This document shows positions 1 to 9,992 of a stretch of DNA of 64,000 nt, in pieces. A program made the position numbers and the translations under genes. The first letter of the stretch is position 1, and each line of letters opens with the position of its first letter. Origin of the DNA: Burkholderiales bacterium. Lineage in GTDB: Bacteria; Pseudomonadota; Gammaproteobacteria; Burkholderiales; Casimicrobiaceae. The notes under the pieces were generated by a model. The model was not told the DNA's origin. It saw only the letters and a program-made list of their open reading frames with translations, and searched no databases. Location of the stretch: positions 18,536 through 82,535 of the forward strand of contig JAICKU010000008.1 in the NCBI GenBank assembly GCA_025927765.1. The letters are read 5' to 3'.

Positions 1-2738
1 GCCGACACGATCGCGCCGAGAACCTTCGTCGTGAGCTGCGCGGCGAGGGGCTCGGTGGTCGAGAGTCCCATCGCGATCACCGGCCACGCATTGGCAGCCG
101 AAAGCAGCGAAATGACGAGCGTGGCCGCGAACACGACGCGAAGCGCCGGCGAGTCGACGCGATGGCGCACGAAGCCGACGATGCCGACCAGCAATGCAGC
201 GAGGCCCGCGGCGAGGAACACGACGACACCGGCGAGCGCCAGGACCTCGAGACGGTTGTCGATTTCGCGCTCGCCGCGCGTCCAGGTTTCCGGCACGTAC
301 ACGTAGCGGCCCGCGGCCGCGACTTCGTCGCCGGCGATCGCCACCACGTAGCGTGCTTCGCCGCCCTTGCCCACGTCGATGCGCGGATCGCCGAATACGA
401 ACGACCAGTCGGTACGCGCGGGCCGCCGCGTCTGGTCGGCGGACACGAGCGTCAACGGCGCGGGATCGATCGCGAAGCGCGCATGCAGCGCCGAGCGCGC
501 GCGTGCGAGCGCGTCGTCGCGCGAGAGCGTGGCCCCGGGCCGCGATTCGGGGATCGCGTGCGTGATCGTGCGCACGCTGCCGTCGCCCGCGACTGTCACA
601 CGCCATTCCTCGGCGCGCGCCACGACGTCGCCTTCGAACATCGCGTAGCGCACCTGCCACACCGGGGGCGCGAGGAAGGTGCCGACGAGCGCGCGATACG
701 CCTTCGGCCCGGCTTCCTGCCACACGAAGCGATGCCACAGCCATTGCTGCGGATCCTCGCTCGCGAGCTTGACCGTCGCGACGCGATGCCATGGCGGCCC
801 GAGCGCAGCCGCCTGTGCCGCGATCGCGGCGTCCGCGCGCGCGATCGCAGCGTCACGGCTGATCGCGAGCGGTGGCACGTCGGGGCGAAACGGCGCAAAC
901 AGCGCCCACGCGATCGCACCGGCGACGCCGAGGATGGGCAGCACGCGCTGAAAGACGGCCGACGCGCGGCCGATCGACAGCGGCGAGCGCAGCGTCGACC
1001 CCTCGGCGGCCTGCGCAGCAGGATGCCAGGCGCCATTCAGAAGCGTTGGCGGCAGTTCGCGCCACCGGCCGGTCTGGATGCGGCGGATCAGCACCATCCA
1101 CAACGGCACGAGCGCGACGACGATCACGAGCGCCTGCTGCGCGCGTGCGCCCGGCGCATCGACGAGGAAGACCGGAATCGAGAACAGCGACAGGTCGAAC
1201 GTCGCGTGCAGCAGGATCGTGGGCAAAAGCCCGAAGCGCAGGAAGATCAGCGCCCACACGATCGACGGCAGCAGGAGCTCGACGGGCCGCGAATACGCGG
1301 GGAAGCCCGGATAGTTGGCGTGCGCGCTGCCGAACACCAGCGCCTGCAGCACGACGGCGAGCGCAACGCCGAGCGCGCGATGCCCGTAGCGGGCCCCGAT
1401 CAGCGCGCCAAGCGACAGCGGGATCGCGCGAAACACGCACTCCTCCATGAAACCCGCCTGCAGCGACATCGCGATCGGCGACAACGCCGGCACCGCCGAC
1501 GCGAGGATGTCGGGGTCGGTCAGCACCTCGGACGGTTGCCACCAGCCGAGCCAGCGATTCGTCGCGTAATAGAACGCGGCGATCAGTGCGAGCTCGAGCG
1601 GCACGAAGAGGTACCCGCCGAACGTGCGCCCCACGATCTGCGGCGTGGCCGCCGCCTCGCGCGACCAGAGCTTCCACAGCTGCGGCTGATGCGCGAATGC
1701 GCGCCGCGACAGGCTTTCCGCGGCCATGAACACGAGCGCGTACGCGAGGCCGCCCGCCGCGAAGATCACGATGGCGAGGCCGACGTGCTTCGACCAGAAC
1801 GTCGTCGCCGTCTCGGTGGTGTCGGCACCGAACCACGACGTGTTCGCCGAAGCGAGCGACGCGGCGGCGAGCAAGCCGCCCACGACGAGGCCCGCGACGA
1901 GCGCGGGCCGCCACAGCAGCCAGTGGCGCCGCGCGAGCCACAGCACGCCGAGAACGCAACCGCCGATGCCGTAGAGCAGGCCCGCGGTAATCGTCGCGAG
2001 GTTCGCGATCAGGTTGTTGGTACTGCGCAATGCCTGGAAACGCAGTCCGAACGCTTCGGGAATGTGCACGAACGGCGCGACGCCGACGAGTTCGTCCCCC
2101 GCGACGCTGAGCGCGAGCCGGATGCGCGCTTCGCCGAGCGGCTCGGGGCGCTCGTAGGTGAACGTGTGGTCGACGCGGCCGCTCGGCTGCGTGTCCTGCG
2201 ACGCGTCGAGGAACCGGTACGTGCGAAGGTCGACGTTCCAGTGCGCCGTCGCCTGCGCTTCGGCGAGCTTGCGCGCGGTGTCCGCGTCGAGCGCCTTGTG
2301 CGCGGCATCGCGGACGTACGTCTCCGGCAGGCGGCGCGCGAAGCCGATCGGCCGGCCATCCGGCGCGAGGCGGATCAGCGCTTCGCCGATGGCGCCCAAC
2401 GTGAAGAGCCGCACCTCCCACCAATACGGTCGATAGCGATCCCCGCGCGTCAGCGCGGCGAACGCCTCCTTGCCGCCGCCTTCGAGCTCGACGTAGTTCT
2501 GCGCGGCGGTGTCGTGCGAAAAGCGTGCGGCAGCGCGCGCGTCGGATGGGGCGAGTCGCAAGGCGTCGGCGACGTCGCGCGCCTTGGCGATCGCCTGCGC
2601 GCGCGACGTCGTCACGTCGAGATTGACGATCGGTATCGCGCGCGGAAAGAGCTTGCCCGCCACGACGAGCGCGACGAGCGCGACGACGGCGTAGACGATC
2701 CAGAACGCCGGCTTGCGCGTGATGCCGGCGAGCGTCAT
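1..2738 (-). CDS. CPBP-family intramembrane metalloprotease, very large, 3' end outside the window
   Basis: The frame is open from an ATG at 2738 to the window edge (912 codons), so the C-terminus is missing. Residues about 10-28 form a membrane segment. A soluble domain (about 30-245) is followed by a multi-helix membrane core carrying the CPBP signature EECVFR at 432-437, then an FxxxH-like stretch (FGSAH) and a later HxxxD stretch (HATFD), the metal-binding pattern of Rce1/CAAX-type proteases. A second soluble domain (about 620-840) resembles the first, and more membrane helices follow. Typical CPBP proteins have 200-300 residues, so this sandwich architecture is unusual. The ATG overlaps the stop of the upstream CoA-transferase gene (ATGA), indicating translational coupling. 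The substrate is unknown. The protease assignment rests on the motifs. Confidence 0.85.
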   Translation of the reverse strand, partial: MTLAGITRKPAFWIVYAVVALVALVVAGKLFPRAIPIVNLDVTTSRAQAIAKARDVADALRLAPSDARAAARFSHDTAAQNYVELEGGGKEAFAALTRGDRYRPYWWEVRLFTLGAIGEALIRLAPDGRPIGFARRLPETYVRDAAHKALDADTARKLAEAQATAHWNVDLRTYRFLDASQDTQPSGRVDHTFTYERPEPLGEARIRLALSVAGDELVGVAPFVHIPEAFGLRFQALRSTNNLIANLATITAGLLYGIGGCVLGVLWLARRHWLLWRPALVAGLVVGGLLAAASLASANTSWFGADTTETATTFWSKHVGLAIVIFAAGGLAYALVFMAAESLSRRAFAHQPQLWKLWSREAAATPQIVGRTFGGYLFVPLELALIAAFYYATNRWLGWWQPSEVLTDPDILASAVPALSPIAMSLQAGFMEECVFRAIPLSLGALIGARYGHRALGVALAVVLQALVFGSAHANYPGFPAYSRPVELLLPSIVWALIFLRFGLLPTILLHATFDLSLFSIPVFLVDAPGARAQQALVIVVALVPLWMVLIRRIQTGRWRELPPTLLNGAWHPAAQAAEGSTLRSPLSIGRASAVFQRVLPILGVAGAIAWALFAPFRPDVPPLAISRDAAIARADAAIAAQAAALGPPWHRVATVKLASEDPQQWLWHRFVWQEAGPKAYRALVGTFLAPPVWQVRYAMFEGDVVARAEEWRVTVAGDGSVRTITHAIPESRPGATLSRDDALARARSALHARFAIDPAPLTLVSADQTRRPARTDWSFVFGDPRIDVGKGGEARYVVAIAGDEVAAAGRYVYVPETWTRGEREIDNRLEVLALAGVVVFLAAGLAALLVGIVGFVRHRVDSPALRVVFAATLVISLLSAANAWPVIAMGLSTTEPLAAQLTTKVLGAIVS

Positions 2739-3988
2739 CGGGCCCGAAGAGCGCCTGATTGCGACCCGATCACGCCTTCGGCGGAAAGACGCGCGAGCGC
2801 GGCCGCGTCGAGTCCAAGGCGCTCGCGCAGCACCGCTTCAGTGTCCGCGCCGAGGAGCGGCGGCGCGGCATCGTATGCAAGCCTTGTATCGGAAAAGCGC
2901 AGTGGCGAACGCACCTGCGGCACGGTGCCCGACAACGGATGCGGCAGATCGAGCTTCATCGTGCGGGCGACCACCTGCGGATCGGCGAACACCTGGTCCA
3001 TGCGGTTGATCGGTCCGCAGGGAATGCCCGCGGGTTCGAGCGCGTCGAGCCACGCGCGCTGCGCGCGGCCGCTCATGACGTCGGCGATCATGGGGACGAG
3101 CGATTCGCGATGACGCACGCGCGCGGCATTTGTCGCGAAGCGTTCGTCGTCGGCCCATTCGGGACGCGCGGCGATTTCGCAGAACTTGCGGAATTGCAAA
3201 TCGTTGCCCACCGCCAGGATCACGTGGCCATCGGCGCACGCGAACACCTGGTACGGCACGATGTTCTGGTGCGCGTTGCCCACGCGTTTCGGTACGACGC
3301 CGCTCACCAGGTAGTTCATGTCGATCACGGACATCATCGCGACCGACGAATCGAACAGGCACGCGTCGATCCACTGCCCCGCGCCCGTACGATCGCGATG
3401 GGCGAGAGCGGCGAGGATGGCCACCGACGCGTACATGCCGGTCATCAGATCGGTGATCGCGATGCCCGCCTTTTGCGGACCGCCGCCCGGGACGTCGTCG
3501 CGCTCGCCGGTCACGCTCATGAAGCCGCTCATGCCCTGGATGATGAAGTCGTAGCCGGCGCGCGCGGCGTATGGGCCGGTTTGCCCGAAGCCCGTGATGG
3601 ACGCGTAGACAAGGCGCTCGTTCACCGACCTGACGCTTTCGTAGTCGAGGCCGTGCTTGGCGAGGCCGCCCACCTTGAAGTTCTCGACGAACGCGTCGGC
3701 CTGGCGTGCGAGGCCGAGCACGAGATCGCGGCCGGCGCGCTGCGTGAAATCGATCGCGATCGAGCGCTTGCCGCGGTTGCAGGCGAGGTAGTACGCCGCT
3801 TCACGCGTGTCGTGCCCATCGCGGTCCTTCAGGAACGGCGGGCCCCATGCGCGCGTGTCGTCACCGGTGCCCGGCCGCTCGATCTTCAGCACGGTGGCGC
3901 CGAGGTCGGCGAGGAGCTGCGTGCACCAGGGGCCGGCGAGCACGCGCGAAAGGTCGAGGATCGTGAGGTGGGAAAGCGGGCCGGGCAT
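2735..3988 (-). CDS. CaiB/BaiF (family III) CoA-transferase
   Basis: This 417-residue protein begins MPGPLSHLTILDLSRVLAGP, the standard N-terminus of family III CoA-transferases such as formyl-CoA or succinyl-CoA:dicarboxylate transferases. GDDTRAWGPPF and the NRGKRSIAIDF segment are also family-typical. The enzyme moves CoA between carboxylic acids through an aspartyl-CoA thioester. The acids cannot be read from the sequence. An in-frame start 25 codons upstream is possible, but its extension is arginine-rich and unlike the family. It lies 97 bp downstream of pntB on the same strand and overlaps the next gene by 4 bp, so it is probably cotranscribed with both. Confidence 0.9.
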   Translation of the reverse strand: MPGPLSHLTILDLSRVLAGPWCTQLLADLGATVLKIERPGTGDDTRAWGPPFLKDRDGHDTREAAYYLACNRGKRSIAIDFTQRAGRDLVLGLARQADAFVENFKVGGLAKHGLDYESVRSVNERLVYASITGFGQTGPYAARAGYDFIIQGMSGFMSVTGERDDVPGGGPQKAGIAITDLMTGMYASVAILAALAHRDRTGAGQWIDACLFDSSVAMMSVIDMNYLVSGVVPKRVGNAHQNIVPYQVFACADGHVILAVGNDLQFRKFCEIAARPEWADDERFATNAARVRHRESLVPMIADVMSGRAQRAWLDALEPAGIPCGPINRMDQVFADPQVVARTMKLDLPHPLSGTVPQVRSPLRFSDTRLAYDAAPPLLGADTEAVLRERLGLDAAALARLSAEGVIGSQSGALRAR

Positions 3989-4085
3989 GAAGCGATCCCG
4001 GATCAACCGGGCGCGACGCAGGGCACCACGCGACGGAACGGACTCGCAGGTCCGCCACGGCAATGCGAGGCGCCTGTCGTCGGCG

Positions 4086-5480
4086 TCAGTCGATCGCCTT
4101 GACGATGTCCTCGACGACCTTCTTCGCGTCGCCGAACACCATCATCGTCTTGTCCATGTAGAACAGCGGATTGTCGAGGCCGGCGTACCCCGACGCCATC
4201 GACCGCTTGTTGACGATCACCGTCTTCGCCTTGTACGCCTCGAGGATCGGCATGCCGTAGATCGGGCTGCCCTTCTCCTCGGCGAGCGGATTCACGACGT
4301 CGTTCGCGCCGAGGATCAGGGCCACGTCGGCGGTGCCGAACTCGCTGTTGATGTCCTCCATCTCGAACACCTGGTCGTACGGCACCTCGGCTTCGGCGAG
4401 CAGCACGTTCATGTGTCCCGGCATGCGCCCCGCCACCGGATGGATCGCGTACTTGACCGTCACGCCCTTGTCGCGCAGCTTCGTCGCGAGCTCCTTCACC
4501 GCGTGCTGCGCGCGCGCGACCGCGAGGCCATAGCCGGGAACGATGATCACGGTTTCCGCGTTCTCGAGGATGAACGCCGCGTCGTCCGGGCTGCCGCTAC
4601 GCACCGCCTTCTGCTCGGTGCCCGTCGCCGCCGTGCCACCCTCGGCACCGAAGCCGCCGAGGATCACGCTGATGAACGAGCGGTTCATCGCGCGGCACAT
4701 GATGTACGACAGGATGGCGCCCGAGCTGCCCACGAGCGACCCGGCGATGATCAGCATCGGGTTGTTGAGCGAGAAGCCGATGCCCGCCGCCGCCCAGCCC
4801 GAGTAGCTGTTCAGCATCGAGATCACCACCGGCATGTCGGCGCCCCCGATCGGGATGATGATCAGCACGCCGAGCAGGAACGCGAGCGCCGTCATCACGA
4901 TGTACGGCAGCCATTTCGCTTCGTCGGACGCGGTGAAGAACGCGATGCCGAACGCGATCATCGCGATGCCGATCGCGAGATTGAACCAATGCTGGCCGGG
5001 GAAAACGACGGGCGCGCTGCGGATGCGACCGGACAGCTTGCCGAATGCGATCACCGAGCCCGAGAACGTGATCGCGCCGATGAACGTGCCGATGAAGAGC
5101 TCGAGGCGATTGCCGGCGGGAATCGGGTCGTGCAGGCCGAACGCGGTCGGATCGTGAATCGCGGAGATCGCGATCAGCACCGCGGCGAGGCCGACGAGCG
5201 AGTGGAACGCCGCGACGAGCTCGGGCATCTGCGTCATCTGCACGCGCCGCGCGATCACCGCGCCGATCACCGCGCCGACGGCGATGCCGGCGAGGATCAT
5301 TCCGATGTTCTTCGTGTGCGAATAGACGAGCGCGAGCGTGACGATCACCGCGATCGCCATGCCGACGATGCCGAGCACGTTGCCGCGCCGCGCCGTCGAC
5401 GGGTGCGACAGGCCCTTCAGCGCCAGGATGAAGCACACCGACGCGACGAGGTACCACAGCGCGACCTGGTCGGCGCTCAT
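4086..5480 (-). CDS. pntB: NAD(P) transhydrogenase subunit beta
   Basis: This is the membrane and NADP(H)-binding subunit of proton-translocating transhydrogenase, which uses the proton motive force to reduce NADP+ with NADH. The 464 residues match the family length (E. coli has 462). The N-terminal two-thirds are hydrophobic helices. The C-terminal domain III carries the NADP-binding segment VPGYGLAVARAQHAV. The start ATG has an AGGAG ribosome site about 8 bases upstream. A longer frame exists upstream but is arginine/serine-rich shadow sequence. It lies 58 bp after pntAB in a pntAA-pntAB-pntB operon. Confidence 0.97.
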   Translation of the reverse strand: MSADQVALWYLVASVCFILALKGLSHPSTARRGNVLGIVGMAIAVIVTLALVYSHTKNIGMILAGIAVGAVIGAVIARRVQMTQMPELVAAFHSLVGLAAVLIAISAIHDPTAFGLHDPIPAGNRLELFIGTFIGAITFSGSVIAFGKLSGRIRSAPVVFPGQHWFNLAIGIAMIAFGIAFFTASDEAKWLPYIVMTALAFLLGVLIIIPIGGADMPVVISMLNSYSGWAAAGIGFSLNNPMLIIAGSLVGSSGAILSYIMCRAMNRSFISVILGGFGAEGGTAATGTEQKAVRSGSPDDAAFILENAETVIIVPGYGLAVARAQHAVKELATKLRDKGVTVKYAIHPVAGRMPGHMNVLLAEAEVPYDQVFEMEDINSEFGTADVALILGANDVVNPLAEEKGSPIYGMPILEAYKAKTVIVNKRSMASGYAGLDNPLFYMDKTMMVFGDAKKVVEDIVKAID

Positions 5481-5538
5481 CGTGAGACTCCTGCCGCGGC
5501 TTCGGATGCGCCGCCGCGCATCGCCGCCTGCGCGCGCC

Positions 5539-5859
5539 TCAAGGCTTCGCCGCCGGCTTTTGCGCCGGCTCCTTGCGCTTGAACATCTCGAGCATCCGCT
5601 GCGTGACGAGGAAGCCGCCGAACACGTTGATCGACGCAAGCACGACGGCGGCGACACCCACCCAGCCGCCCCAGTCGAAGGCCATCGGCCCGGCGGCGAG
5701 CATCGCGCCGACGAGGATGATCCCCGAGATCGCGTTGGTGACCGACATCAGCGGCGTATGCAGCGCGGGCGTGACGCTCCACACGACGTGATAGCCGACG
5801 AAGATCGCCAGCACGAAGATGATCAGGTAGAAGACGATGGGGTCTACGCCTGTGGCCAT
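5539..5859 (-). CDS. pntAB: NAD(P) transhydrogenase subunit alpha-2 (membrane part)
   Basis: This 106-residue protein consists mostly of membrane helices and starts [20 protein letters not shown], followed by [12 protein letters not shown], the conserved membrane segment found at the C-terminus of one-piece PntA. A separate alpha-2 polypeptide is the arrangement known from Rhodospirillum rubrum. It forms domain II of the proton channel together with PntB. The 211 bp between it and pntAA (5860-6070) contain no convincing gene or regulatory element. Confidence 0.95.
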   Translation of the reverse strand: MATGVDPIVFYLIIFVLAIFVGYHVVWSVTPALHTPLMSVTNAISGIILVGAMLAAGPMAFDWGGWVGVAAVVLASINVFGGFLVTQRMLEMFKRKEPAQKPAAKP

Positions 5860-6070
5860 TGGCTGCTCCGATGCTTTGCGTCAGTGCCTTGCGCACGCCG
5901 GGGGTCCGGCCCGCAGGCGCGTTGGACCGTCGTCGCGGTCCGCGTTCATTGCCTTTGCGTACGTCTCGTCGCGCCGGCGTTCAACGCGTCTGCGCGCCGT
6001 TGCGTTACCGTGGTGGAGCTTCGGCACGTCTTCGCTTGCTGCCCGATCACGATCCCCAGTCCCTTGTCGC

Positions 6071-7198
6071 CTATCCCTTTTTTTCCGTCACCTTGCCGCC
6101 CTCGCACACCATCGTCGCCTGCACGATCTCGTCGTCGCGCGCGAGCGCGAAGTCGCCGGTCTTCAGGTTGAGCGACAGCGCGACGAAGTTCAGCACGTTG
6201 CGCGCATAGAGCGCCGACGCATCGGCCGGCACGAGCGCCGGCAGGTTCGTGAACCCGACGATCCTGACGCCGCCGACGCCGGCGATCTGCCCCGGCACCG
6301 AGCCTTCGACGTTGCCGCCCTGCTCGACCGCGAGATCGACGATCACCGCACCCGGCTTCATCGCCGCCACCGTTTGCGCGGAGACGAGGCGCGGCGCAGG
6401 ACGGCCGGGAATGAGCGCGGTCGTGATCACGATGTCGACCTGCTTGCAGCGCTCGGCGATGATCGCCGCCTGCCGCTGCATCCACGGCGCGGGCATCGGC
6501 CGCGCATAGCCGCCCACGCCTTCGGCGATCTCGCGTTCCTCGTCGGTCTCGTACGGCACGTCGAGCCACTTGCCGCCGAGCGACTCGACCTGGTCCTTCA
6601 CCGAAGGCCGCACGTCGGACGCTTCGATCACCGCGCCGAGGCGTTTCGCCGTGGCGATCGCCTGCAAACCCGCAACGCCCACGCCGAGCACCAGCACGCG
6701 CGCGGCCTTCACCGTACCGGCGGCGGTCATCAGCATCGGCATGAAGCGGCCGTACACGTCGGCCGCGATGATCACCGCCTTGTAGCCCGCGATGTTCGCC
6801 TGCGACGACAGCACGTCCATCGACTGCGCGCGCGTGATGCGCGGCAGGCGCTCGAGTGCAAACCCACTCACGCCCGTCTGCGCGATCGCCTGGATGCCCG
6901 CTGCGTCGTAGGGATCGAGCAGGCCCACGAGCATCGCACCGTTGCGAAGCGCGCCGAGTTCCGGTCCGACCGGCGCGCGCACCTTCAGCACGAGCTCGCT
7001 CGCGAGCGCCTCGGCGGTGTTGCCGATGCGTGCGCCCGCCTGCACATAGGCGTCGTCGGGAATGCTGCTCGCGACGCCCGCGCCGGCTTCGACGACGACC
7101 TGGTGCTTGCCGCTCGCGCCGAGCTTCTTGATGGTCTCGGGCGTGGCCGCGACGCGCGTTTCGCCGGGCCGCGTCTCGCGCGGTATGCCGATCAGCAT
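6071..7198 (-). CDS. pntAA: NAD(P) transhydrogenase subunit alpha-1 (NAD-binding part)
   Basis: This 375-residue soluble subunit binds NAD(H) (domain I). It starts MLIGIPRETRPGETRVAATP, the alanine-dehydrogenase/PntA N-terminal signature, and contains the Rossmann segment VLVLGVGVAGLQAIATAKRLGA. The preceding in-frame sequence (43 codons) is not family-like, so the ATG at 7198 was chosen. The protein ends before the membrane part, which is encoded by pntAB. Together with pntAB and pntB it forms a complete transhydrogenase supplying NADPH. It lies 133 bp downstream of the dehydrogenase gene on the same strand. Confidence 0.96.
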   Translation of the reverse strand: MLIGIPRETRPGETRVAATPETIKKLGASGKHQVVVEAGAGVASSIPDDAYVQAGARIGNTAEALASELVLKVRAPVGPELGALRNGAMLVGLLDPYDAAGIQAIAQTGVSGFALERLPRITRAQSMDVLSSQANIAGYKAVIIAADVYGRFMPMLMTAAGTVKAARVLVLGVGVAGLQAIATAKRLGAVIEASDVRPSVKDQVESLGGKWLDVPYETDEEREIAEGVGGYARPMPAPWMQRQAAIIAERCKQVDIVITTALIPGRPAPRLVSAQTVAAMKPGAVIVDLAVEQGGNVEGSVPGQIAGVGGVRIVGFTNLPALVPADASALYARNVLNFVALSLNLKTGDFALARDDEIVQATMVCEGGKVTEKKG

Positions 7199-7331
7199 GT
7201 TGTTGTTGGCCTCTCGATCGTCCGCATGGCGCCGCGCGCTTCGCGCGATCGTGACGTCGCGCGCGCTGCGAAGCATGCGCCCGCTATCGTGCCACAAGTC
7301 GCGCGCGCCATCGCCGACGGCGCGCAACGGA

Positions 7332-8390
7332 TCACAGTGCGGCCGCGATCGCCTTGCCCGCTTCCGTCGTGCTCGCCGTGCCGCCGATGTCGCGCGTACG
7401 CGGCGCGCCCGGGTCCGCCAGCACGCGCTCGATCGCCGAAACCACGGCGCGCGACGCCTCGGGATAGCCGAGGAAATCGAGCATCAGCCCGCCCGACCAG
7501 ATCTGCCCGATCGGATTTGCGAGGCCCTTGCCGGCGATGTCGGGCGCCGAACCGTGCACCGGCTCGAACAGCGACGGGTGCTTGCGCTCGGGATTGATGT
7601 TGCCCGACGGCGCGATCGCGATCGTGCCGCAGACCGCGGGCCCGAGGTCCGACAGGATGTCGCCGAAGAGATTCGAGCCGACGACCACGTCGAAGAGCTG
7701 CGGACGCTGCACGAAATGCGCGGCGAGGATGTCGATGTGGAACTGGTCGACGCGCACGTTCGGATAGTTCTGCGCCATCGCGCGCACGCGCTCGTCCCAA
7801 TACGGCATGGTGATCGAAATGCCGTTCGACTTCGTCGCCGACGTCAGATGGCGGTCGGGCCGCGCCGCCGCGAGCTCGAACGCGTACTCGAGAATTCGAT
7901 CGACGCCGGTGCGCGTGAACACGGACTCCTGCACGACGAACTCGCGCTCGGTACCTTCGAACAGGCGCCCCCCCACCGACGAGTATTCACCCTCGGTGTT
8001 CTCGCGCACGACGACGAAGTCGATGTCGCCGGGCTTTCGGTTCGCGAGCGGACTCGGGATGCCGGGCATCAGGCGGCACGGCCGCAAGTTCACGTACTGG
8101 TCGAAGCGGCGGCGAAACTGGATCAGCGAGCCCCACAGCGACACGTGATCGGGGACGAGCGCCGGCCAGCCGACGGCGCCGTAGAAAATCGCCTCGAAGC
8201 CGGACAGTGTCTCGAACCAGTCCTCCGGCATCATCCGGCCGGTGGCCGCGTAGTAGTCGCAGCTCCAGTCGAAATGCACGAGCTCGAGCTCGATGCCGAA
8301 CTTCGCCGCCGCCTTCTCGAGCACGCGCAGCCCCTCGGGCACGACTTCCTTGCCGATCCCGTCGCCGGGAATGACCGCGATCCGGTGCAT
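7332..8390 (-). CDS. Tartrate/D-malate dehydrogenase-type beta-decarboxylating dehydrogenase
   Basis: The 352 residues belong to the isocitrate/isopropylmalate dehydrogenase superfamily. The N-terminus MHRIAVIPGDGIGKEV is diagnostic, with ENTEGEYSSVGG (substrate/metal region), a KSNGI segment, and GDILSDLGPA followed by EPVHGSAPDIAGKG (NAD-binding). Overall it matches the TtuC/DmlA group acting on tartrate or D-malate, rather than LeuB. Substrate choice is inferred from family resemblance. The start ATG fits the family N-terminus exactly. It heads the minus-strand cluster leading into the transhydrogenase genes and is divergent from the EVE-domain gene across 156 bp. In that gap, 8470-8481 is a small palindrome (GGCCA TT TGGCC) that could be an operator. 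Confidence 0.88.
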   Translation of the reverse strand: MHRIAVIPGDGIGKEVVPEGLRVLEKAAAKFGIELELVHFDWSCDYYAATGRMMPEDWFETLSGFEAIFYGAVGWPALVPDHVSLWGSLIQFRRRFDQYVNLRPCRLMPGIPSPLANRKPGDIDFVVVRENTEGEYSSVGGRLFEGTEREFVVQESVFTRTGVDRILEYAFELAAARPDRHLTSATKSNGISITMPYWDERVRAMAQNYPNVRVDQFHIDILAAHFVQRPQLFDVVVGSNLFGDILSDLGPAVCGTIAIAPSGNINPERKHPSLFEPVHGSAPDIAGKGLANPIGQIWSGGLMLDFLGYPEASRAVVSAIERVLADPGAPRTRDIGGTASTTEAGKAIAAAL

Positions 8391-8546
8391 GCGCTGCCTC
8401 CAATCGTTCGAGTTACCGGCGATTATCGCGCGGCGTCGCCTGCCGCCCTTTCGCCGCGCGCCCCAGTTAGGCCATTTGGCCGATGCGCGATCGCGAGGTT
8501 CGGCGCTTACATTCGGCGCGTCGTCCCACCACCGAGAGGACACGCC

Positions 8547-8999
8547 ATGAACGAACGTCGCTACTGGATTGCGGTTGCGCCGCGCGATCACGCGGCGCAG
8601 GGCGTCGCGAACGGATTCGTCGAGTTGACCTACGGTCGCGCCGAGCCGCTCGCGCGCCTCATGCCGGGAGACGGGCTGCTCGTCTACTCGCCGCGCGAGA
8701 GCGCACCCCACGGCGAGCCGCTGCAGGCCTTCACCGCCATCGGACACGTCGCCGAAGGGCCGATCTTCGAAGCCCCGGTCGCCGCCACCGCTCCGATCTT
8801 CCGCCGCCCGGCGGCCTGGCTCGCCGCCTCGCCGGCGGCGATCCGTCCGCTCATCGACGAGCTGTCGTTCATCCGAAACAAGGCGCACTGGGGCGCCGCG
8901 TTCCGCTTCGGCATGCTGCGCGTTTCGCGCGACGATTTCGCGGCGATCGCCATCGCGATGGGCCGCGACCCCGCTGCCGATTTCGCCGACGCGCTATGA
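8547..8999 (+). CDS. EVE (PUA-like) domain protein
   Basis: This 150-residue protein consists of one EVE domain (UPF0310 type), beginning MNERRYWIAVAPRDHA and continuing with GDGLLVYSPRES and an IRNKAHWGAAFRFG segment, as in other stand-alone EVE proteins. EVE domains have a PUA-like fold and bind modified bases. The natural target of this one is unknown. A GAGAGGA ribosome site sits 7 bases before the ATG. It ends 24 bp before accA and may be cotranscribed with it. Confidence 0.85.
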   Translation: MNERRYWIAVAPRDHAAQGVANGFVELTYGRAEPLARLMPGDGLLVYSPRESAPHGEPLQAFTAIGHVAEGPIFEAPVAATAPIFRRPAAWLAASPAAIRPLIDELSFIRNKAHWGAAFRFGMLRVSRDDFAAIAIAMGRDPAADFADAL

Positions 9000-9023
9000 T
9001 GCGGCTCGCCCCCGCGCCCGCCC

Positions 9024-9992
9024 ATGAAGCAGACGTTCCTCGATTTCGAGCAGCCCATCGCCGAACTTCAGCAGAAGATCGACGAGCTTCGCTACGTGCA
9101 CGAGGATTCGGCGGTCGACATCTCCGACGAGATCGCGCGGCTCACGAAGAAAAGCCAGCAGCTCACGCGGGACATCTACGCCAAGCTGACCGCGTGGCAG
9201 ATCGCGCAGGTCGCGCGGCATCCGGCGCGGCCGTACACGCGCGACTACATCAACGGGCTCTTCAGCGAATTTCGCGAACTGCACGGCGACCGCGCGTTCG
9301 GCGACGATCCCGCGATCATCGGCGGCCTCGCCCGCTTCAATGGCGCGCCATGCATGGTGATCGGCCAGCAGAAGGGACGCGACACCAAGGAGAAGATCTA
9401 CCGCAACTTCGGCATGCCGCGTCCGGAGGGCTATCGCAAGGCGCTGCGGCTCATGAAGCTCGCGGAGAAATTCTCGATTCCGCTGTTCACGTTCGTCGAC
9501 ACGCCCGGCGCGTATCCCGGCATCGGCGCCGAGGAGCGCGGGCAATCCGAGGCGATCGGGCGCAACCTCTACGAGATGGCGGGACTGCGCACGCCGATCA
9601 TCGCCACGGTGATCGGCGAAGGCGGCTCGGGTGGCGCGCTCGCGCTCGCGGTCGGCGACATCACGCTGATGCTGCAGTACGCAACGTATTCGGTGATCTC
9701 GCCCGAAGGCTGTGCGTCGATCCTGTGGAAGTCGGCCGAGCACGCGTCGACCGCCGCCGAAACGCTCGGCATCACTGCGGCGCGCCTGAAGCAGCTCGGC
9801 CTCGTCGACAAGATCGTCAACGAGCCGGTGGGCGGCGCGCATCGCGACCACGCGGCGATGATAGTCGCGCTGCGCAAGGCGCTCACCGAGGCGCTGCGGC
9901 AGCTGCAGGACCAGACGCTCGAAGCGCTGCTCGAGGCGCGCGAAGACAAGATCCTCGGCTATGGCCGCTTCAAGGAGATTGCCGCCGGCTGA
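9024..9992 (+). CDS. accA: Acetyl-CoA carboxylase carboxyltransferase subunit alpha
   Basis: AccA pairs with AccD to transfer carboxyl from carboxybiotin to acetyl-CoA, the first committed step of fatty-acid synthesis. The 322 residues match the family length. [20 protein letters not shown] is the standard N-terminal helix, [19 protein letters not shown] and [15 protein letters not shown] are the conserved crotonase-fold segments, and [10 protein letters not shown] closes the protein. Its last 32 bases overlap the start of tilS, a common betaproteobacterial arrangement. Confidence 0.98.
   Translation: MKQTFLDFEQPIAELQQKIDELRYVHEDSAVDISDEIARLTKKSQQLTRDIYAKLTAWQIAQVARHPARPYTRDYINGLFSEFRELHGDRAFGDDPAIIGGLARFNGAPCMVIGQQKGRDTKEKIYRNFGMPRPEGYRKALRLMKLAEKFSIPLFTFVDTPGAYPGIGAEERGQSEAIGRNLYEMAGLRTPIIATVIGEGGSGGALALAVGDITLMLQYATYSVISPEGCASILWKSAEHASTAAETLGITAARLKQLGLVDKIVNEPVGGAHRDHAAMIVALRKALTEALRQLQDQTLEALLEAREDKILGYGRFKEIAAG

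Noticed and set aside
162..3113. Open frame of 983 codons on the plus strand across the CPBP and CoA-transferase genes
   Set aside because: Arg/His/Asp-rich translation without any domain; antisense shadow of two well-supported minus-strand genes, a common effect of high GC.
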